Part shown: in pieces, positions 34,222 to 45,689 of the stretch
How positions within the stretch are numbered: position 1 is the stretch's first letter
Layout: the number at the start of each line of letters is the position of its first letter
Assembly (NCBI RefSeq): GCF_030867095.1
Contig: NC_081824.1
Location: 304,498,956-304,562,955, forward strand
DNA length: 64,000 nucleotides
Direction of reading: 5' to 3'
Source: Alligator mississippiensis
Lineage: Eukaryota; Chordata; Crocodylia; Alligatoridae
Made by a program: the position numbers and the translations under genes
Notes under the pieces: model-generated
Database searches by the model: none
What the model was told of the DNA's origin: nothing
What the model saw: the letters and a program-made list of their open reading frames with translations, nothing else

Positions 34222-34505
34222 CTGTAGGGGTTTCTGCCTTCCTCTGTAGTGTGGGGCACAGTCCTTTTTCCTAGGATCTTCTAGCAAACATTAACTAACT
34301 TCCTGTTTCTTGAAGTAGCAGGGCAATAGGACTGCCCTCTTCCCCCCACCCATTTTTACCTGTAGCTAGGAAGCATTCCTTTTAGTTGGAAGGTGAAGTT
34401 TCAAAGTGGTGATTTTGGGAATTCTTTTGATTAGCAAGAACCTGCAAAATCCAGAATGGATATGATGGCCCAGGAGACCCCTTCCAGTCCAATACTCCTA
34501 AACAG
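34222..34505 (+). mobile_element. CR1-like 3' sequence (part 2)
   Basis: GGGGTTTCTGCCTTCCTCTGTAGTGTGGGGC... to GATGGCCCAGGAGACCCCTTCCAGTCC, the characteristic ending of CR1-type 3' UTRs. Confidence 0.6.
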
Positions 34506-34509
34506 ACAT

Positions 34510-36985
34510 TACCTACAAAAGACAATTGCCTCAAAGTTGGTGCAAGCTGCCCCAACCAACTTAAAAAAGGATTCTGTCTTGAAGTGTAGGCAGAATCCCT
34601 TGTTAATGGCATCCCCAAGCCATACAATAGTCTTAAACAAAACAGAACTGCATCACTAAAAAGGTAGTCCTGTCAGGTATTGTGCATGCAGCAACCCTAA
34701 CTGCTTCACAACTAACTTTTCTGTGTATGAATATGCTATAATGATGTACGATAAATACAAAGAAAACCTACAACACTGTAACATGTACCTATGATACTAT
34801 ATCTTTTGCAAAGGATATAGCTGCAACCCATTCACAAATGTAGTTCCCATAACATCTTATGGCACAAACTAAATTTTATACCCCAACACAAATACAAATA
34901 GAGCAATGAAACCATAATAAGCTACAGTTTTATGGATGCATCTTCCAAATAAATTAAAGGTTAAGAAAACCAGATATAAAAAAAAAAATCAGAGCATACA
35001 GAAAAATGAAATCCTTTTCACCGTTTAGGAATGGTCACCTACATACGAAAGCTAATATGCCTAGCAAGAATTATGAAGTACTAAGAACATTCGAAGGGAT
35101 TTTTATAGCTGTTACAAAATTCATGTTTATAAGCTCTAACTAATGGGAATTAAAAGAATTATTTTACTTTGGACAAGTTATCCCACAACAGGGTTTCTTA
35201 CAGCTCTCATTTGAGACATTTGATACTGACCACTTAGTGACAGGATATTAGATTAAAAGGACCAATGGTCTGATTCATCACAACAATGTTCAAAAGAAAC
35301 AAAGTAAGTAAAACTAAAGCATTGTTCTTCCCTTGAAAATATGATCACAGGTTGAAGGAATACAGTATTTAACTAAAATGAGATATTATCAATGTGTTGA
35401 ACAAACTGTTTTCAAAACATTACTGCAATTTTTTTAATTGCTAAAACAGCAAAAAGTGCATTTTTCCCCTAAAGAAATATATAGTAGGGCCTGAAATCCA
35501 TGCAACTGTTCATTTCAAATACTTTACAGTTCAGAACATGCTTTAGAAAACACTCCAACGGTTCCTATAAATCATTAAGGAATTTTCCAAAACATGTAAA
35601 GTAATTTTCAGGTGGATATTCATTATATTTTAAAATAACCTTTCCTTTGTTCAATCTAATCAATGACTGAATTCTTACTCATTTTTAGTAAGAATAATCT
35701 CACAAATTGAAAAGCCCTGAATCAACTGTGATGTTAAAGCTGAGAGCCCACAGTAGGAAGTACCTTAGTTTCTTTACTGTAGTTTGAGATTTCCACTTCC
35801 TCAAGTGGTTATTTACATTTTTTTTTTCATTTTAATTGTTAACAACTCCAACATAAAACATACCTCAAGAAACTGAAAATACTGTATGTACATTTTACAT
35901 AAACAGAGGCTCCTTATTTTGTGGGGAATCTCAAATGCATTGTAATACTAGAAACACAATACTTTTAAAAGGTAGTGGTGTTTTAAAGATGCCAAAGTAA
36001 TATAGGACTTTGCTCACACAACCCTTACTGGTACATAAGCAGCCCTTCCTGTCACTTAAATAAGAAATAATAACTCTCCACAAGGGCAAATTTAGCAAGA
36101 GATAAAGCAGCAGTTTAGAAATGGCAAAAACCAGAGACTGCCCAAAGAAAATACCATTTGCAAAATAGACTATATAAAAGGCAAAGGCAAAATGCACGCA
36201 ATGTAAATTAAAAATACAAGAGAGCTACCATGACACAAGCTCATGGGTTTATTTTTGAACTTTTTTTCCAAACAACTCTACTTTTGAGGTTCTTCAACTG
36301 CAATTTAGATATTATCTTGAAGCATCCAAGATGTCCCATGCTTTTAGGTCTTCCCTCCCTACTCTAAATATTACAGTTGAAAGATTTTATTAATATAGTT
36401 TGAAAAAGCAACAAACTATAGTGTTCTTCTGACTAAGGAAGTGAACAGTGATCCTGCCCCAATAATCAAAAACATGACCTGCTTCCAACAAGCACCAAAA
36501 ATCAATCTTTAGCATGCTTAGGATTTTGCTAAATCAAATGGGTTCATCCTCTACGCTCTTCGATATTAAATGGAAGCCCCACTGATTTTTTTTTCTAAAT
36601 ACGCCCTCAGAAGACCAAGGGTAAAGGCAGCAATTTGAAATTTGTCAACAGCTGCTCTATCACCCATAATCTCTCAAATTAGACATGCCAGTTCAGCCCT
36701 GTGCTCCACGAAGGCCCAATCCTCCACACACTTATCACAGGTCCCACAGCCCAGAAGAGTGGCAGCCTTGTTATCTAGCAGCAGAACAGCAGCCTGATGA
36801 AAAGGAAGATCTGGGTCCTCTCTGCCATAACAAGTGTTAACCTTCAGGCTGGGGCCACATAAAGAATTAGGGCCTACAAATTAAGAACAACATGAAGTAA
36901 ATGCAGGCTCTGAGCCTGCAGCTGGGTCCATGCAAGCAGACCCTCAGCCTGGCTGCACTATTGGATCTGGTAAAGCTTTGCACCC
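34510..36985. other. AT-rich non-coding sequence
   Basis: About 2.5 kb with no repeat termini or convincing exon. A mild GC rise begins near 36680. Confidence 0.5.
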
Positions 36986-36989
36986 AGTT

Positions 36990-37078
36990 GACTGCCTGCC
37001 CTTGGACCAGGGGGCTGCACCCAATGATCTTCCGAGGTCCCTTCCAGGCCTAATGTCTACAAAATCTATGACAAAAAA
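36990..37078 (+). mobile_element. CR1 LINE 3' end fragment
   Basis: CCAGGGGGCTGCACCCAATGATCTTCCGAGGTCCCTTCCAGGCCTAATGTCTAC is the terminal CR1 3' UTR. Confidence 0.85.
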
Positions 37079-37689
37079 GGGTCTGTCCAACCATGGCACC
37101 TGCAACAGAAAGCAAGCGGCCCAGACAACCCACACACCCAGCCAGTCAAGTGGTGCTGCTGCTGCGGTGGACCCAGAAGCTTTCCCAGCTTTGTGCTAAA
37201 CCGGATGTCATAAGCCAACCCTGACCCATCACTGGGCCCTCCTCTCCCAGGCTCGTAGGGATCCTGAACAAGGAAGAAATGTTTAAAAAAAAAAGGGGGG
37301 GGGGGGGAGAGAGGAGAAGGACCCTCATTCATACAATCCGGTCTGTCGATGGGAAAGCAACTCCTGCTACACGAAGGCAACAACATGGGAGTCAGAAGCC
37401 AGCGCCGTTTCCACCCTTTCGCCACAGCCCATGCACTCTGCAGGGCTCCCAAACGCAAAATACAAGGGTGGAGGGGGGAAGGAGGAGGAGGAGGAAGCGC
37501 TTGAAGGCCGCCTGTCCGGGCCCTCTCTCTCTCTCTCCCTCCCCGTCGGCTACGAAACATGGCCCCCACCCGCCCCAGGCCCCGCGGGCAGCGGCCGACT
37601 TGCCCGGGCCCCGCTCCCCTCCCTTCCTCCGCCCCAGTAATGGCGTTTGCGCCCGGGGAGCCGCAGCCCCGCGGGGCCCGGCCCGGCCC

Positions 37690-37702
37690 GTCAGCCATTT
37701 TC
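37690..37702 (-). promoter_or_regulatory. YY1-type motif, minus orientation
   Basis: GAAAATGGCTGAC on the minus strand, matching the AANATGGC core of YY1 5'-end elements. Its ATG opens a frame (MADGPGRAPRG...) that runs into a GA repeat and is unlikely to be a real protein. Confidence 0.5.
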
Positions 37703-37747
37703 CCTCGCCGGGATGGGGGCAGGGCGGCGCCCGGGGCACTCGCTCAC

Positions 37748-37862
37748 CCCCGCACGGCGTCCCCTTCTCCCGCTACGGCTGTTGTTGCTGGCGGCGCGGC
37801 GGCGCGGGCCCCCCGGGGCGGCTGCTGCTGCAGGCGGCGGTGCGCGGCGAGCGGCTGCCTCA
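37748..37862 (-). other. possible first coding exon in the CpG island
   Basis: The minus-strand ATG at 37862 opens MRQPLAAHRRLQQQPP... for about 38 codons up to a GG/GTGAGCG donor-like site ending in phase 2, which matches the incoming phase of the 33625-33692 candidate. A better Kozak ATG just upstream (GCCATGAGC) stops after four codons, so it would act as an upstream ORF. GC-rich islands contain many such frames; this is a hypothesis. Confidence 0.2.
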
Positions 37863-38175
37863 TGCCCGGCTCATGGCGGGCGCGGCGCCGGCCTGGATTT
37901 TTCCTGCGTCACCAGCGGGTGCCGGCCGGGTGGGCCGGGGTCGGCCGCTGCCGCTCTGGCTGGGTGGGTAGCTAGGTGGGCCGGGGCCTGCGCTGAGCTG
38001 AACTGCGCTCCGCCCCGCGCGGGTCCGGCACACGCGCCCCCGGAGGGCGGGGGGCGGGCAGGCAGGCAGGCGGCGAGCGGAGCGGAAGGGGCGCAGTCGC
38101 AGCGGGGAGGCGGGCGGCGGGAGGGGAGCAGGCGGCGGCTGTTGGCTCCCGGCGCTGGCGCTGCTGCGTCCTGGG

Positions 38176-38187
38176 CAATATGGCGGC
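38176..38187 (+). promoter_or_regulatory. YY1 motif, plus orientation
   Basis: CAATATGGCGGC is an excellent YY1 core. Its ATG opens MAAPTAAQTPTQRGGG..., which stops after 24 codons, so in the plus direction this is more likely a TSS marker than a start codon. Confidence 0.6.
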
Positions 38188-38478
38188 TCCGACAGCGGCG
38201 CAGACTCCGACACAGCGCGGCGGCGGCCGTGGCCCCGCCACCCGAACAGCGTGACCCCCGCCCCCCTCCTCCCTCCCCAAGCGTGGCCTCCCCCGCGGGC
38301 CCTGGGTGGGTACAGGGGCAGTGTGTGCGCGGCACGGGGTGGGAGTGGGGGCGGGGAGCCGAGCCGCGCCGGGCTCAGCTGGGCGGGTGGCGGCGCGGCC
38401 GTTTCATGTCGGTTGGGCTCGTTGGCGGCCCATTGTGACCCGCTGCGCGAGCGGCGCCGCGGCCCAGAGCCCGGATGA

Positions 38479-38486
38479 TGACGTCA
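38479..38486. promoter_or_regulatory. CRE palindrome TGACGTCA
   Basis: A perfect CREB/ATF consensus within the CpG island, about 300 bp right of the plus-facing YY1 motif. Confidence 0.65.
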
Positions 38487-38533
38487 GACCTGGCTCCGCG
38501 CGCGCGGGGCGGGGCGTTCACGTTCGGACGGCG

Positions 38534-38555
38534 CTGCTGCTGCTGCTGCTGCCTG
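38534..38555. repeat. (CTG)n trinucleotide run
   Basis: About seven CTG units at the right edge of the CpG island, probably within a 5' UTR or promoter. Confidence 0.85.
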
Positions 38556-38618
38556 ACACTCCCCCTCCCCACGGGGGGAGACCGGGATCAGGGCTACTTC
38601 GTGGGTGTCGGATAGGAA

Positions 38619-39160
38619 GGGATCCTGGTTTTCTCTGATTAAAAAAAAAAGTCCCTAATTTTCGGTTAAAAAAAAAAGAACCCCAAATCTATATTTTCCT
38701 ATGTTTTAAATGAAACAGCACTAATATATAAATCTATAGATAGTGGCATTTCATTTGAATCGTGGAAAAAAGTGGATTTGAGGTTACTTTTTTAAAACCA
38801 AAACACCACTTACATAGATGCTCCACATTTTTTCCCATGTTTCAAATGAAACACCAACATACAGATATGCCACATTTTTCCATATTTTGAATGAAACACC
38901 ACTAACATAGGTATTCTGCATTTTTCCATGTTTCACCTGAAACACCACTTATTTGTAGATATTCCACCTTTTTTCACTGATTAAAATGAAACACCACCAA
39001 TACAGATATTCCACATTTTCCCATGTTTCAAATGAAACACCACTGATATATAGATAACAGTGTTTCATTTGAATCATAGGAAAATGTGGATTTGGGGTTA
39101 CTTTTTTTAAACTGAAAATTGGGGATTTCTTTTTAATCAGAGAAAACCAGGATCCCTGGT
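38619..39160. mobile_element. inverted-repeat element with tandem-repeat core
   Basis: GATAGGAA flanks both sides (38611-38618 and 39161-39168). The arms pair over about 80 bp: GGATCCTGGTTTTCTCTGAT...CCCTAATTTTCGG...AACCCCAAATC...TTTTCCTATG on the left, and its inverse on the right (CATAGGAAAATGTGG...GGGGTTA...GAAAATTGGGGA...AGAGAAAACCAGGATCC). The interior is an array of roughly 55-60-bp units containing 'TTTCAAATGAAACACCACT..TA..AGATATTCCACATTTTT'. No coding capacity. The TSD length suggests hAT, but the ends could be a different family. Confidence 0.82.
38700..39075. repeat. minisatellite-like core, AAATGAAACACCACT units
   Basis: About seven diverged units carrying ATGAAACA(C/G)CAC, an AT-rich spacer with AGATATTCCACATTTT, and CCATGTTTC. 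Individual units also contain the palindrome GTTTCA..TGAAAC. Confidence 0.85.
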
Positions 39161-39255
39161 GATAGGAAAGATGGACAAAAGCCTGGGCAGGTGATGCTGA
39201 ATAACCCTCCTGAAGAATAACTTGGCTGCAGAAGTTGGTATAATGAAAGATATTT

Positions 39256-39380
39256 ATTTATTTAGTTGGTCTAATAAAAGGTATGACATCCACCCAAAGA
39301 ATCTTGCCTGGTTGAAGAAGGGTGTTTGTGCCTGAAAGCTTGCAAAGAGCAATTTTTCCAACAGTTTAGTTGGTCTAATA
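39256..39380 (+). repeat. SINE-tail-like sequence
   Basis: TTAGTTGGTCTAATAAAAGGTATGACATCCACCCAAAGAATCTT and GAAAGCTTGCAAAGAGCAATTTTTCCAACAGTTTAGTTGGTCTAATA. The same tail continues at 39568-39605 (AGATATCGCATCTACCCAAAGAACC), so the tail is present about twice in tandem. Related to 22850-22925. Confidence 0.65.
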
Positions 39381-39567
39381 CAGGGGTGGGCAAAATGCGG
39401 CCCTCGGCCCAGATGCAGCCTGCCAGGCCATTCCATCCGGCCCACGGGGCCCCTAAAAAATTTAGAAAATTAATATTTATCTGCCCCCGGCTGCCTGTCA
39501 TGCGGCCCTCGATGGCTTGCCAAAACTCAGTAAGCAGCCCTATGCCCAAAATGATTGCCCGCCCCTG
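39381..39567. mobile_element. 187-bp hAT MITE with TSD
   Basis: It starts CAGGGGTGGGCAAAATGCGGCC and ends TGATTGCCCGCCCCTG. The flanks GTCTAATA and ATCTAATA match at 7 of 8 bases. It shares ends with the 9261-10551 element ('GGGGCCCCTAAAAAA', 'GCAGCCCTATGCCCAAAATGATTG'). It was inserted into the SINE-like tail. Confidence 0.88.
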
Positions 39568-39619
39568 ATCTAATAGAAGATATCGCATCTACCCAAAGAA
39601 CCTTTTCTGACTGAATAAC

Positions 39620-40065
39620 CTTGGCCTTTCTAGGGAGCACCGGGGCAGACTGTCCAAGGCTTAGTTGGCAAGATGTAGTTGTAGTTCCTGACACACTGGT
39701 TGTGCCCAGGACTCCTCACTGGTCTCAGGGTGAGACATCACCTGGGAAAGTTGCTGGAAAACCCACAGGGTATTTCCCTGTGCCCACCTGGCACTGCGCC
39801 CATGCCACAGTAGAGCAGCAAGCTTTAATTTGGACTGCCGCATGTCAAACCACCCCACAAGCTTGAGCGCCCGGTTCTGACTCAAAGGAGCTGGGCCTGG
39901 TGGAGGATCCTAGGGCTGGGTCCTTTCACTTGACACGCCAAGTCATGTACCAAGAGCCAACATTTCACTCTTCATTGAATCACTGCCTCCTTTGCAATAA
40001 GATACCATAACTGATGTATTCAGTGGCCAGTGCCCTTTAAACACACTTCACAAGATTTCTCTCCT
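39620..40065. other. unclassified moderate-GC sequence
   Basis: No termini or coding signal recognised. Confidence 0.4.
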
Positions 40066-40068
40066 TTC

Positions 40069-40245
40069 CCAGGGCCGGACACAGGCATGGCTGAACCGGG
40101 CAGCCGCCCAAGACCTGGACAGAAAGGGGGCCCGAAAATGGTGATTTTTGATGATTATTATCATTATCTCTGGGGAAGGGGGGCCGATACTAAAATTTTG
40201 CCTGGGGCTGCCAGGAGTCTAGGTACAGTGCTGCCCCTTCCCCAT
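40069..40245. mobile_element. hAT-like element (CAGGGCCGG type)
   Basis: It starts CAGGGCCGGACACAGGCATGG and ends near GGCTGCCAGGAGTCTAGGTACAGTGCTGCCCC, resembling the CAGGGCCGG...CCGGCCCTG hAT class. TSD not resolved. Confidence 0.5.
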
Positions 40246-40259
40246 TCTTCCTTGGAACA

Positions 40260-41390
40260 CTAAGGCTATTTAGGATGACCCCCAAGGGGAACCTGTTTTG
40301 GGTTATTTGGGCCAAAGCCCCAGGTGGCCCATCCAACCTGAAGCAGAAGTCAAGTGACAATTGCCACGAATCCCTTTTCAGCCAGAGTGCAGACTGCATA
40401 GTTGCTGAAAATTATTTCTTCTCCTTTTCCTCCCTACAAGTTTTTTACTGTGCACCCCAGACACCACTTAGAATACAATTAGATTCAAAAGCATTTGTCT
40501 TCATCTGAGCTCTTTATACAGCAAGATGGAAGAGAAAACTAATAACAAAACAAGTTAGCAAGCAAGTAGGTCTCCTGGGATACTATCTGAAACATTGTGC
40601 CTGAGTTTTAGGACAGGAAGTAAACAATATGGTAAGATATTTCAGGTACAAGAAAAAATTTAAGCAGAAATTAACAGGTTGAAATTCACTCAGGAGGCCA
40701 GGGCTAATAACCTCATTTCTTGTGAAAAATGTCAGTATTCAGAGTTCACAATATATATAGACTGACGTTACAGTAGGGAGTTTTCTGTCAACTACAAGGA
40801 TTTATCACTTGGGAAGAAAATTGGAAACACATCTTAGTGTCAACCCCTCAGAAAACAATCCAATGTGTATTGTTACCCTGCTGCTGTACAAAGCTCCAAT
40901 TTGTTTACTCTGAGATCATTTTTATCACCAATAACAACTGCAAGAAATTAATTCAGAAGAATTTCAAACACCTGTCTAAAAAGTCAGTAAAAGTTTGGGC
41001 CTACCAACATCTATTTTTTTTTAATCACATAAAAAGCCCTATTATCTTAATGATTTCATGTCTCAGTTTCACACCATTTCTTTTTTCTTCTATATCCCAT
41101 TATTTTGCTTTCCTATCTCCCATTTTTCATTTTGGGGTGTTTTTTCTCTCCTTTATTTTGATCTCTCTCTCACTCAAGTCTCCCTTGGGCTAGCAGGAAA
41201 GTAAAACTGACCAGGATTTCCACAATTCCATTTCATCTCTTTCTGCCGCAGTAATCCCCGGTTGGCAGGAACCCCCCGGGGTTCTGATTATTTGCTGAGG
41301 TGCTTTCCTCTTTTGTGTCCCTACAACAAGGTATTTAGTAGAATTCACAGATTTGCTAGAATCACATGACATAGGCAGAGGGAGACAAAA
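40260..41390. other. AT-rich non-coding sequence
   Basis: The hydrophobic plus-strand frame at 40837-41193 is T-rich low complexity without promoter or homology support. Nothing else. Confidence 0.45.
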
Positions 41391-41394
41391 TTAT

Positions 41395-42105
41395 TGGGGG
41401 GGAGCAAGTAAGTCTACAGAGGAAGGGGCAGGGGAAGAGGGAAGGCTGTGGGGAGTGGGCAGATCAAGGCCCCAGCAGTGAGGGACAGAGCTTGCTCACC
41501 CCAGCCCATGCTCCTGCCTGTGCCCCACTCCCTTCCTCACCACTGGGGCCTCAATCTGCACCCCCCACCACTGAGGGAAGAAGTGGGGCACAGGCAGGAG
41601 CAAGCCCTACACAGCCAGGGCAGGGCATGGGATAGAGCAGGGAGCAGCTTGTCCAGGGGGCACCCGGCACAGAGAGGAAGTGGCAGCTCCTGCTGCGGCA
41701 TGCACTCCAGAAGGGCATGGGGGCTGTGTGCCTGGGATCTGCACGTGCAGTGAGGGCAGACTTGGGGACACATCCCCCCCCGATTCCCAGGGTGTGCATA
41801 ACAGCAGGATCCACATCTCCCAGACGAGCCACTCATGGCTCAGTCCCATGCCCTGCCCCAGCTGTGCAGCACCTGCCACAGCCCCACTCCCTAGCCACCC
41901 CTGCGGCAGCCGCTGGAAGTCTGTAGCTGGGCTGCCTTGCTGCCCTACCGCTGCCCCGTGTTTGTGGGGGATAAGCCCCATTAGCCCCCCTCCCCCACCG
42001 CCTATGCATGATGACAGCACTGTGAGTGCTTTTGTGGCCTCTAACTTGCAAACTCTGGCCTGTCAACTATACGCCTTAGCTTCTGCACCACCCTAGCCCC
42101 CTATT
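41395..42105. mobile_element. GC-rich repeat, unclassified
   Basis: An abrupt GC-rich island between AT-rich flanks with low CpG density and many GGGGCA/CCCTGCC motifs like the hAT fillers elsewhere. Overlapping frames on both strands look artefactual. Termini not resolved. Confidence 0.4.
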
Positions 42106-42109
42106 TACT

Positions 42110-44640
42110 GAGGTGCAAAGTACACATCAGAATGTTAAAGCTGTGTTATGTTTCAGCTCTATCAGATCAAAACATCTTTTTGTTTAAGTAAATAAGAAAT
42201 AAACATGACTAATTACAAAGTAAATTACTATAATATATAAAGAAAAAATGCCATGTTGACAGGACTGAAACTAAATTTCTCTCTGTGCCTAAAGGATACT
42301 ACAGGTAGTAGCAATGCAACCTTTCCTCCGCTGTCCAGACAGTATGTCCTAAACTGTAGGTATTACCCTAGGATCAAATGAGAAGTACACCTCTTTAGTC
42401 CTCAACCTCTCTGGCAGTTTCAAATAAATTAACATAGGCACCACTAGTTTTTTATAATATGGGCTACTGCCCACCAAGAATTAGAATCACATTCAAAAAA
42501 AGAGTTGTGAACAACACAACAATACTAAACTCTTTGCAACTTTTAGCAACATGGACCCTATACTAACTTGTTAAAGAAAACCTTCTGTATTAAGACAAAG
42601 AGTAATAATTTATAGTTATTTAATTGACAATACCTTTCCCCAGCATTTGGACTGGGAATTTGCAAATTTTCCTTGACTTCCTAGTCCCCTTTTTGGTGTT
42701 GTTTTTCTCATTTTAGAACCTAATCTGTTTATTTACAGCCCAAGTTTACTTTCTGTAATTTCCTCATACTAAATCCTAAAACATAAAAGTAGGTTACAAA
42801 TTTATGCTATAGCAATTATGCCAAGATAATTTTTATGTTTACTCTGCTACTTTTGTATTTGACCTCCTTTCATCAAGAATGTTAGAAAACGTGTGTTCCA
42901 TAATGTTTTGATGGGGCAGCAGTTTGATGGGACAGCAGCCTGTTGCTGTACTAATCAAAGGTCAAAATGGACTAAGACAGCTATTTATGGCACCAAATAA
43001 AAGGGAGCCCGAGAACAGCATTGGGACTCTTGTGGTTACTCAACAAGCAAATTCCATGCCACTATTCTCACTGCCTAGTACTTTCCACTCTAGCCCACCA
43101 AAAAAGGTTTCCGTTTCTGTTCATTTGGGCTCTTCTCAGACATGCCCCCGAATCATTTGACTTGGTTGCCTAATCTCATTTTATGAAGCATTGTCATCAC
43201 TGATGCAAAGGATCATGGACTACTTTTGGTCACTATAAATAACTGCTGCACACAAACTAGGAACATTTTGCAAGAAAAAAAGTAACAGACAAGAGAGTGG
43301 ATAAATAGCTGATTAAAGAGGACTCATGGGAGGAAGACGGCAGCCTGTAAGAACTTGCAGAGCTCACTAATTATTCCAGAATGAAGTGTCCATATATGCA
43401 GATATTTTGGAAAATCTGTTGTGGAACAGCTTATTCCACAATAACTACCTGGTTCATTTCCTTGTGCAGATGAGCCCTAATATGATTAGAAATGTTTTAC
43501 AATATTTTAATTAAATAAAAACATGGACATTTAATAATTTTGATACAAGGTTTGCAACATATATATCAGGACATTGATTTAGTTAACATATCAAACTCAA
43601 ATGCTAAACTAGCTATTGAACAAGTAAAGCTAAATAGTCTGGTTTGATTTTCCAACCTGATAGAAATTAAAAAAAAAAAATCCAGTATAGTTTCTACTTT
43701 AACAGCTATGTTATGAACAGAATTTTAAATAACATTGTACAATCTACATGCAACCAGTTTAATCTTTTGCTATCCTTTTAAATAGTTATATATTATTGGT
43801 TAAACAGATTTAATCAAAATAAGCACAGCAAAAGAGAGGAATTTAACTAATGACCAATGCTACTGATGAACAGTGTAAGGCTGATTATTCGACACATATC
43901 ATTGATTAATTAATTAATTAATTACCTGTACGCATTAACATTGACTATCATATTATCTACCTCCACATAAAAAGCACAGTTCATATAGAAATAATAGCTT
44001 GGATAGATATTTAAAGATTATTATGTATATTCACACGTGCATTGAGGGGTAGAATAAAGGTCAGATGAGCAACCTTAGTTTTGGCAATTTCTATTTAGGA
44101 CTTGGCATTGTATTCTTATGTTATTTTAATGTAGATTTCTATATGATTATATTTAAGTAATTAACAATAAAAATATGAGCTAACATTGCTGTGAACAGCA
44201 TAGCTTTTAATTTTCCAATGTTTTCAGTTAAATTAATTTGGCATAATGTAGGTTCTTGTAGTGTGTCATTTAAAAAAAATAAGTGTGGCACAGTTGTATA
44301 TTCTCCTTTGCACAGCTCTACTAACTAACAGTTAGAGGTTATATTTAAACACTTTCGACTAAATTCACATCATTGCTACCACTGATGCAACTTCACCGCA
44401 TTAAAGAATCAGGTTCTCTAACATTCTTATAACGGGGGGGGGGATCCATCTAGTGAAATGGTCTAATGTAATTGTACTACTGTGGTTAAACACACTAGAG
44501 TTTGTACTTTAAAGGGGAACAAGGACATAAAAACCTTTACTTCGTAAATGCTAGTATCGTGCATATGCGTTTTTCCAAAACTCCATGGGGCTTAAACTAT
44601 GCCAATGTCTAAATGAAAGATGTTGCACTACATGTACCTT
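42110..44640. other. AT-rich non-coding sequence
   Basis: About 2.5 kb without repeat termini. A TTAA-type (ATTA)n run lies at 43904-43924. A small duplicated GATGGG(G/A)CAGCAG motif is at 42910-42938. Confidence 0.5.
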
Positions 44641-44654
44641 TCTGTTTAAGTCCA

Positions 44655-45010
44655 CAGTAGATGTGTCTACACGTGCATTAATGCACTCTTACTAATGCAC
44701 ATTAAATGTACTACCTCCAATATGAGGTACTAAGTAAATGAGCATTAGGCTGAGCTAATGCGCAGTAGCACAAGCACACACTTTTTAGGTGACGCTTCAG
44801 GTACCACACTCCGCTCACTTCCACTCCCCTTGCTCCCCACCGCCGCTTTCTCCACTTTCCTGCCCACCCGCCAGCCACTCTGTACCACGTGGCTCCCATA
44901 CCCACAGTACCATAACCACACACACAGCCACACATCTCCACAAACCCCCACACCCACCCACCCATACCCTCCGACACCTCTGCACACCCCATACAATATA
45001 CGAGTAAGAC
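44655..45010. mobile_element. 'TCTACACGTGCATTAATGC' MITE fragment plus CA/CCCA-rich tract
   Basis: GTGTCTACACGTGCATTAATGCACTC recalls the 45690-46040 element. From about 44870 to 44990 the sequence is a CACACC/CCCA simple-sequence tract. Confidence 0.45.
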
Positions 45011-45214
45011 TGCATTTGAGCTATTATGCAATGACTTCTACATATACTGTACAGCATAAATACACACAAATCAGGACAAAAAATATATTTTTTATTAAAT
45101 TAAAATATATTATTATGGGTGTTTGATTTTTACTATATAATTTGTTTTTTTCCCCTAAGATGGCCAACCCTCTTTCCCAAAGGAATACTTCCAGGGGAAA
45201 GGGGAGGGACTTCT

Positions 45215-45352
45215 GGTGGCAAAGATCAGAGGTTTGGGGCAAGACTTCCGGTCCCTGCGTGCCTGTCAAGGGGCGGGGCTACCCATGCGGCCCTCGACAG
45301 CTTGCCAAAACTCAGAAAGCGGCCCTCTGCCTGAAATAATTGCCCACCCCTG
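45215..45352. mobile_element. hAT fragment (9261 family, right end)
   Basis: GGGGCGGGGCTACCCATGCGGCCCTCGACAGCTTGCC...AAATAATTGCCCACCCCTG closely matches the right 90 bp of the 9261-10551 element. Confidence 0.8.
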
Positions 45353-45689
45353 AGCTATGTAGTTGGAAAAGATATTAAACAATCTTTGAGGCACAGTGTC
45401 CTTTATTTAAAAACAAACAAACAAAAAAACAGTAAGATACCAACATTAATTTCCAAAGCTTATTTCCCTAACTTTGGTCTCAACTTTTGTAATTTGCTAT
45501 TATGTGATATGTAAATTAATTATATTCAGAAGGACTACCTAGTTGCAGGAAACAAGAAAACTATTACATTTTCAAACAACTTAAAATTGTATCTAGATTT
45601 TTTCAGCTTTTTCCTCTTTTTCCTTTCCCTGCCCCCACACCTGTATATAGTATCTGTGAAATCACAGTATCATCACAAAAATAACAGTA

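Larger units (their letters stand above)
37280..38590. promoter_or_regulatory. CpG-island promoter, probably bidirectional
   Basis: A dense, undepleted CpG block of about 1.1-1.3 kb in an AT-rich window, without the hAT/CR1 termini that mark the other GC-rich stretches. A YY1-type CAATATGGCGGC faces right at 38176-38187, and an AAAATGGCTGAC faces left at 37690-37702 on the minus strand. A perfect CRE (TGACGTCA) is at 38479-38486. The left edge has a purine run (37285-37320) and GGA repeats. YY1 motifs of this type sit at 5' ends of transcripts and point along them, so divergent transcription is inferred. The initiating gene or genes could not be identified. Confidence 0.8.

Noticed and set aside
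37066..38438. Long frames on both strands of the CpG island as complete genes
   Set aside because: Stop codons are rare in any GC-rich DNA; the frames overlap on both strands and none shows a known domain. Only a small possible first-exon segment is kept, at low confidence.
40837..41193. 118-codon hydrophobic frame resembling a membrane protein
   Set aside because: T-rich DNA yields F/L/S-rich translations; no start context, promoter or homology.
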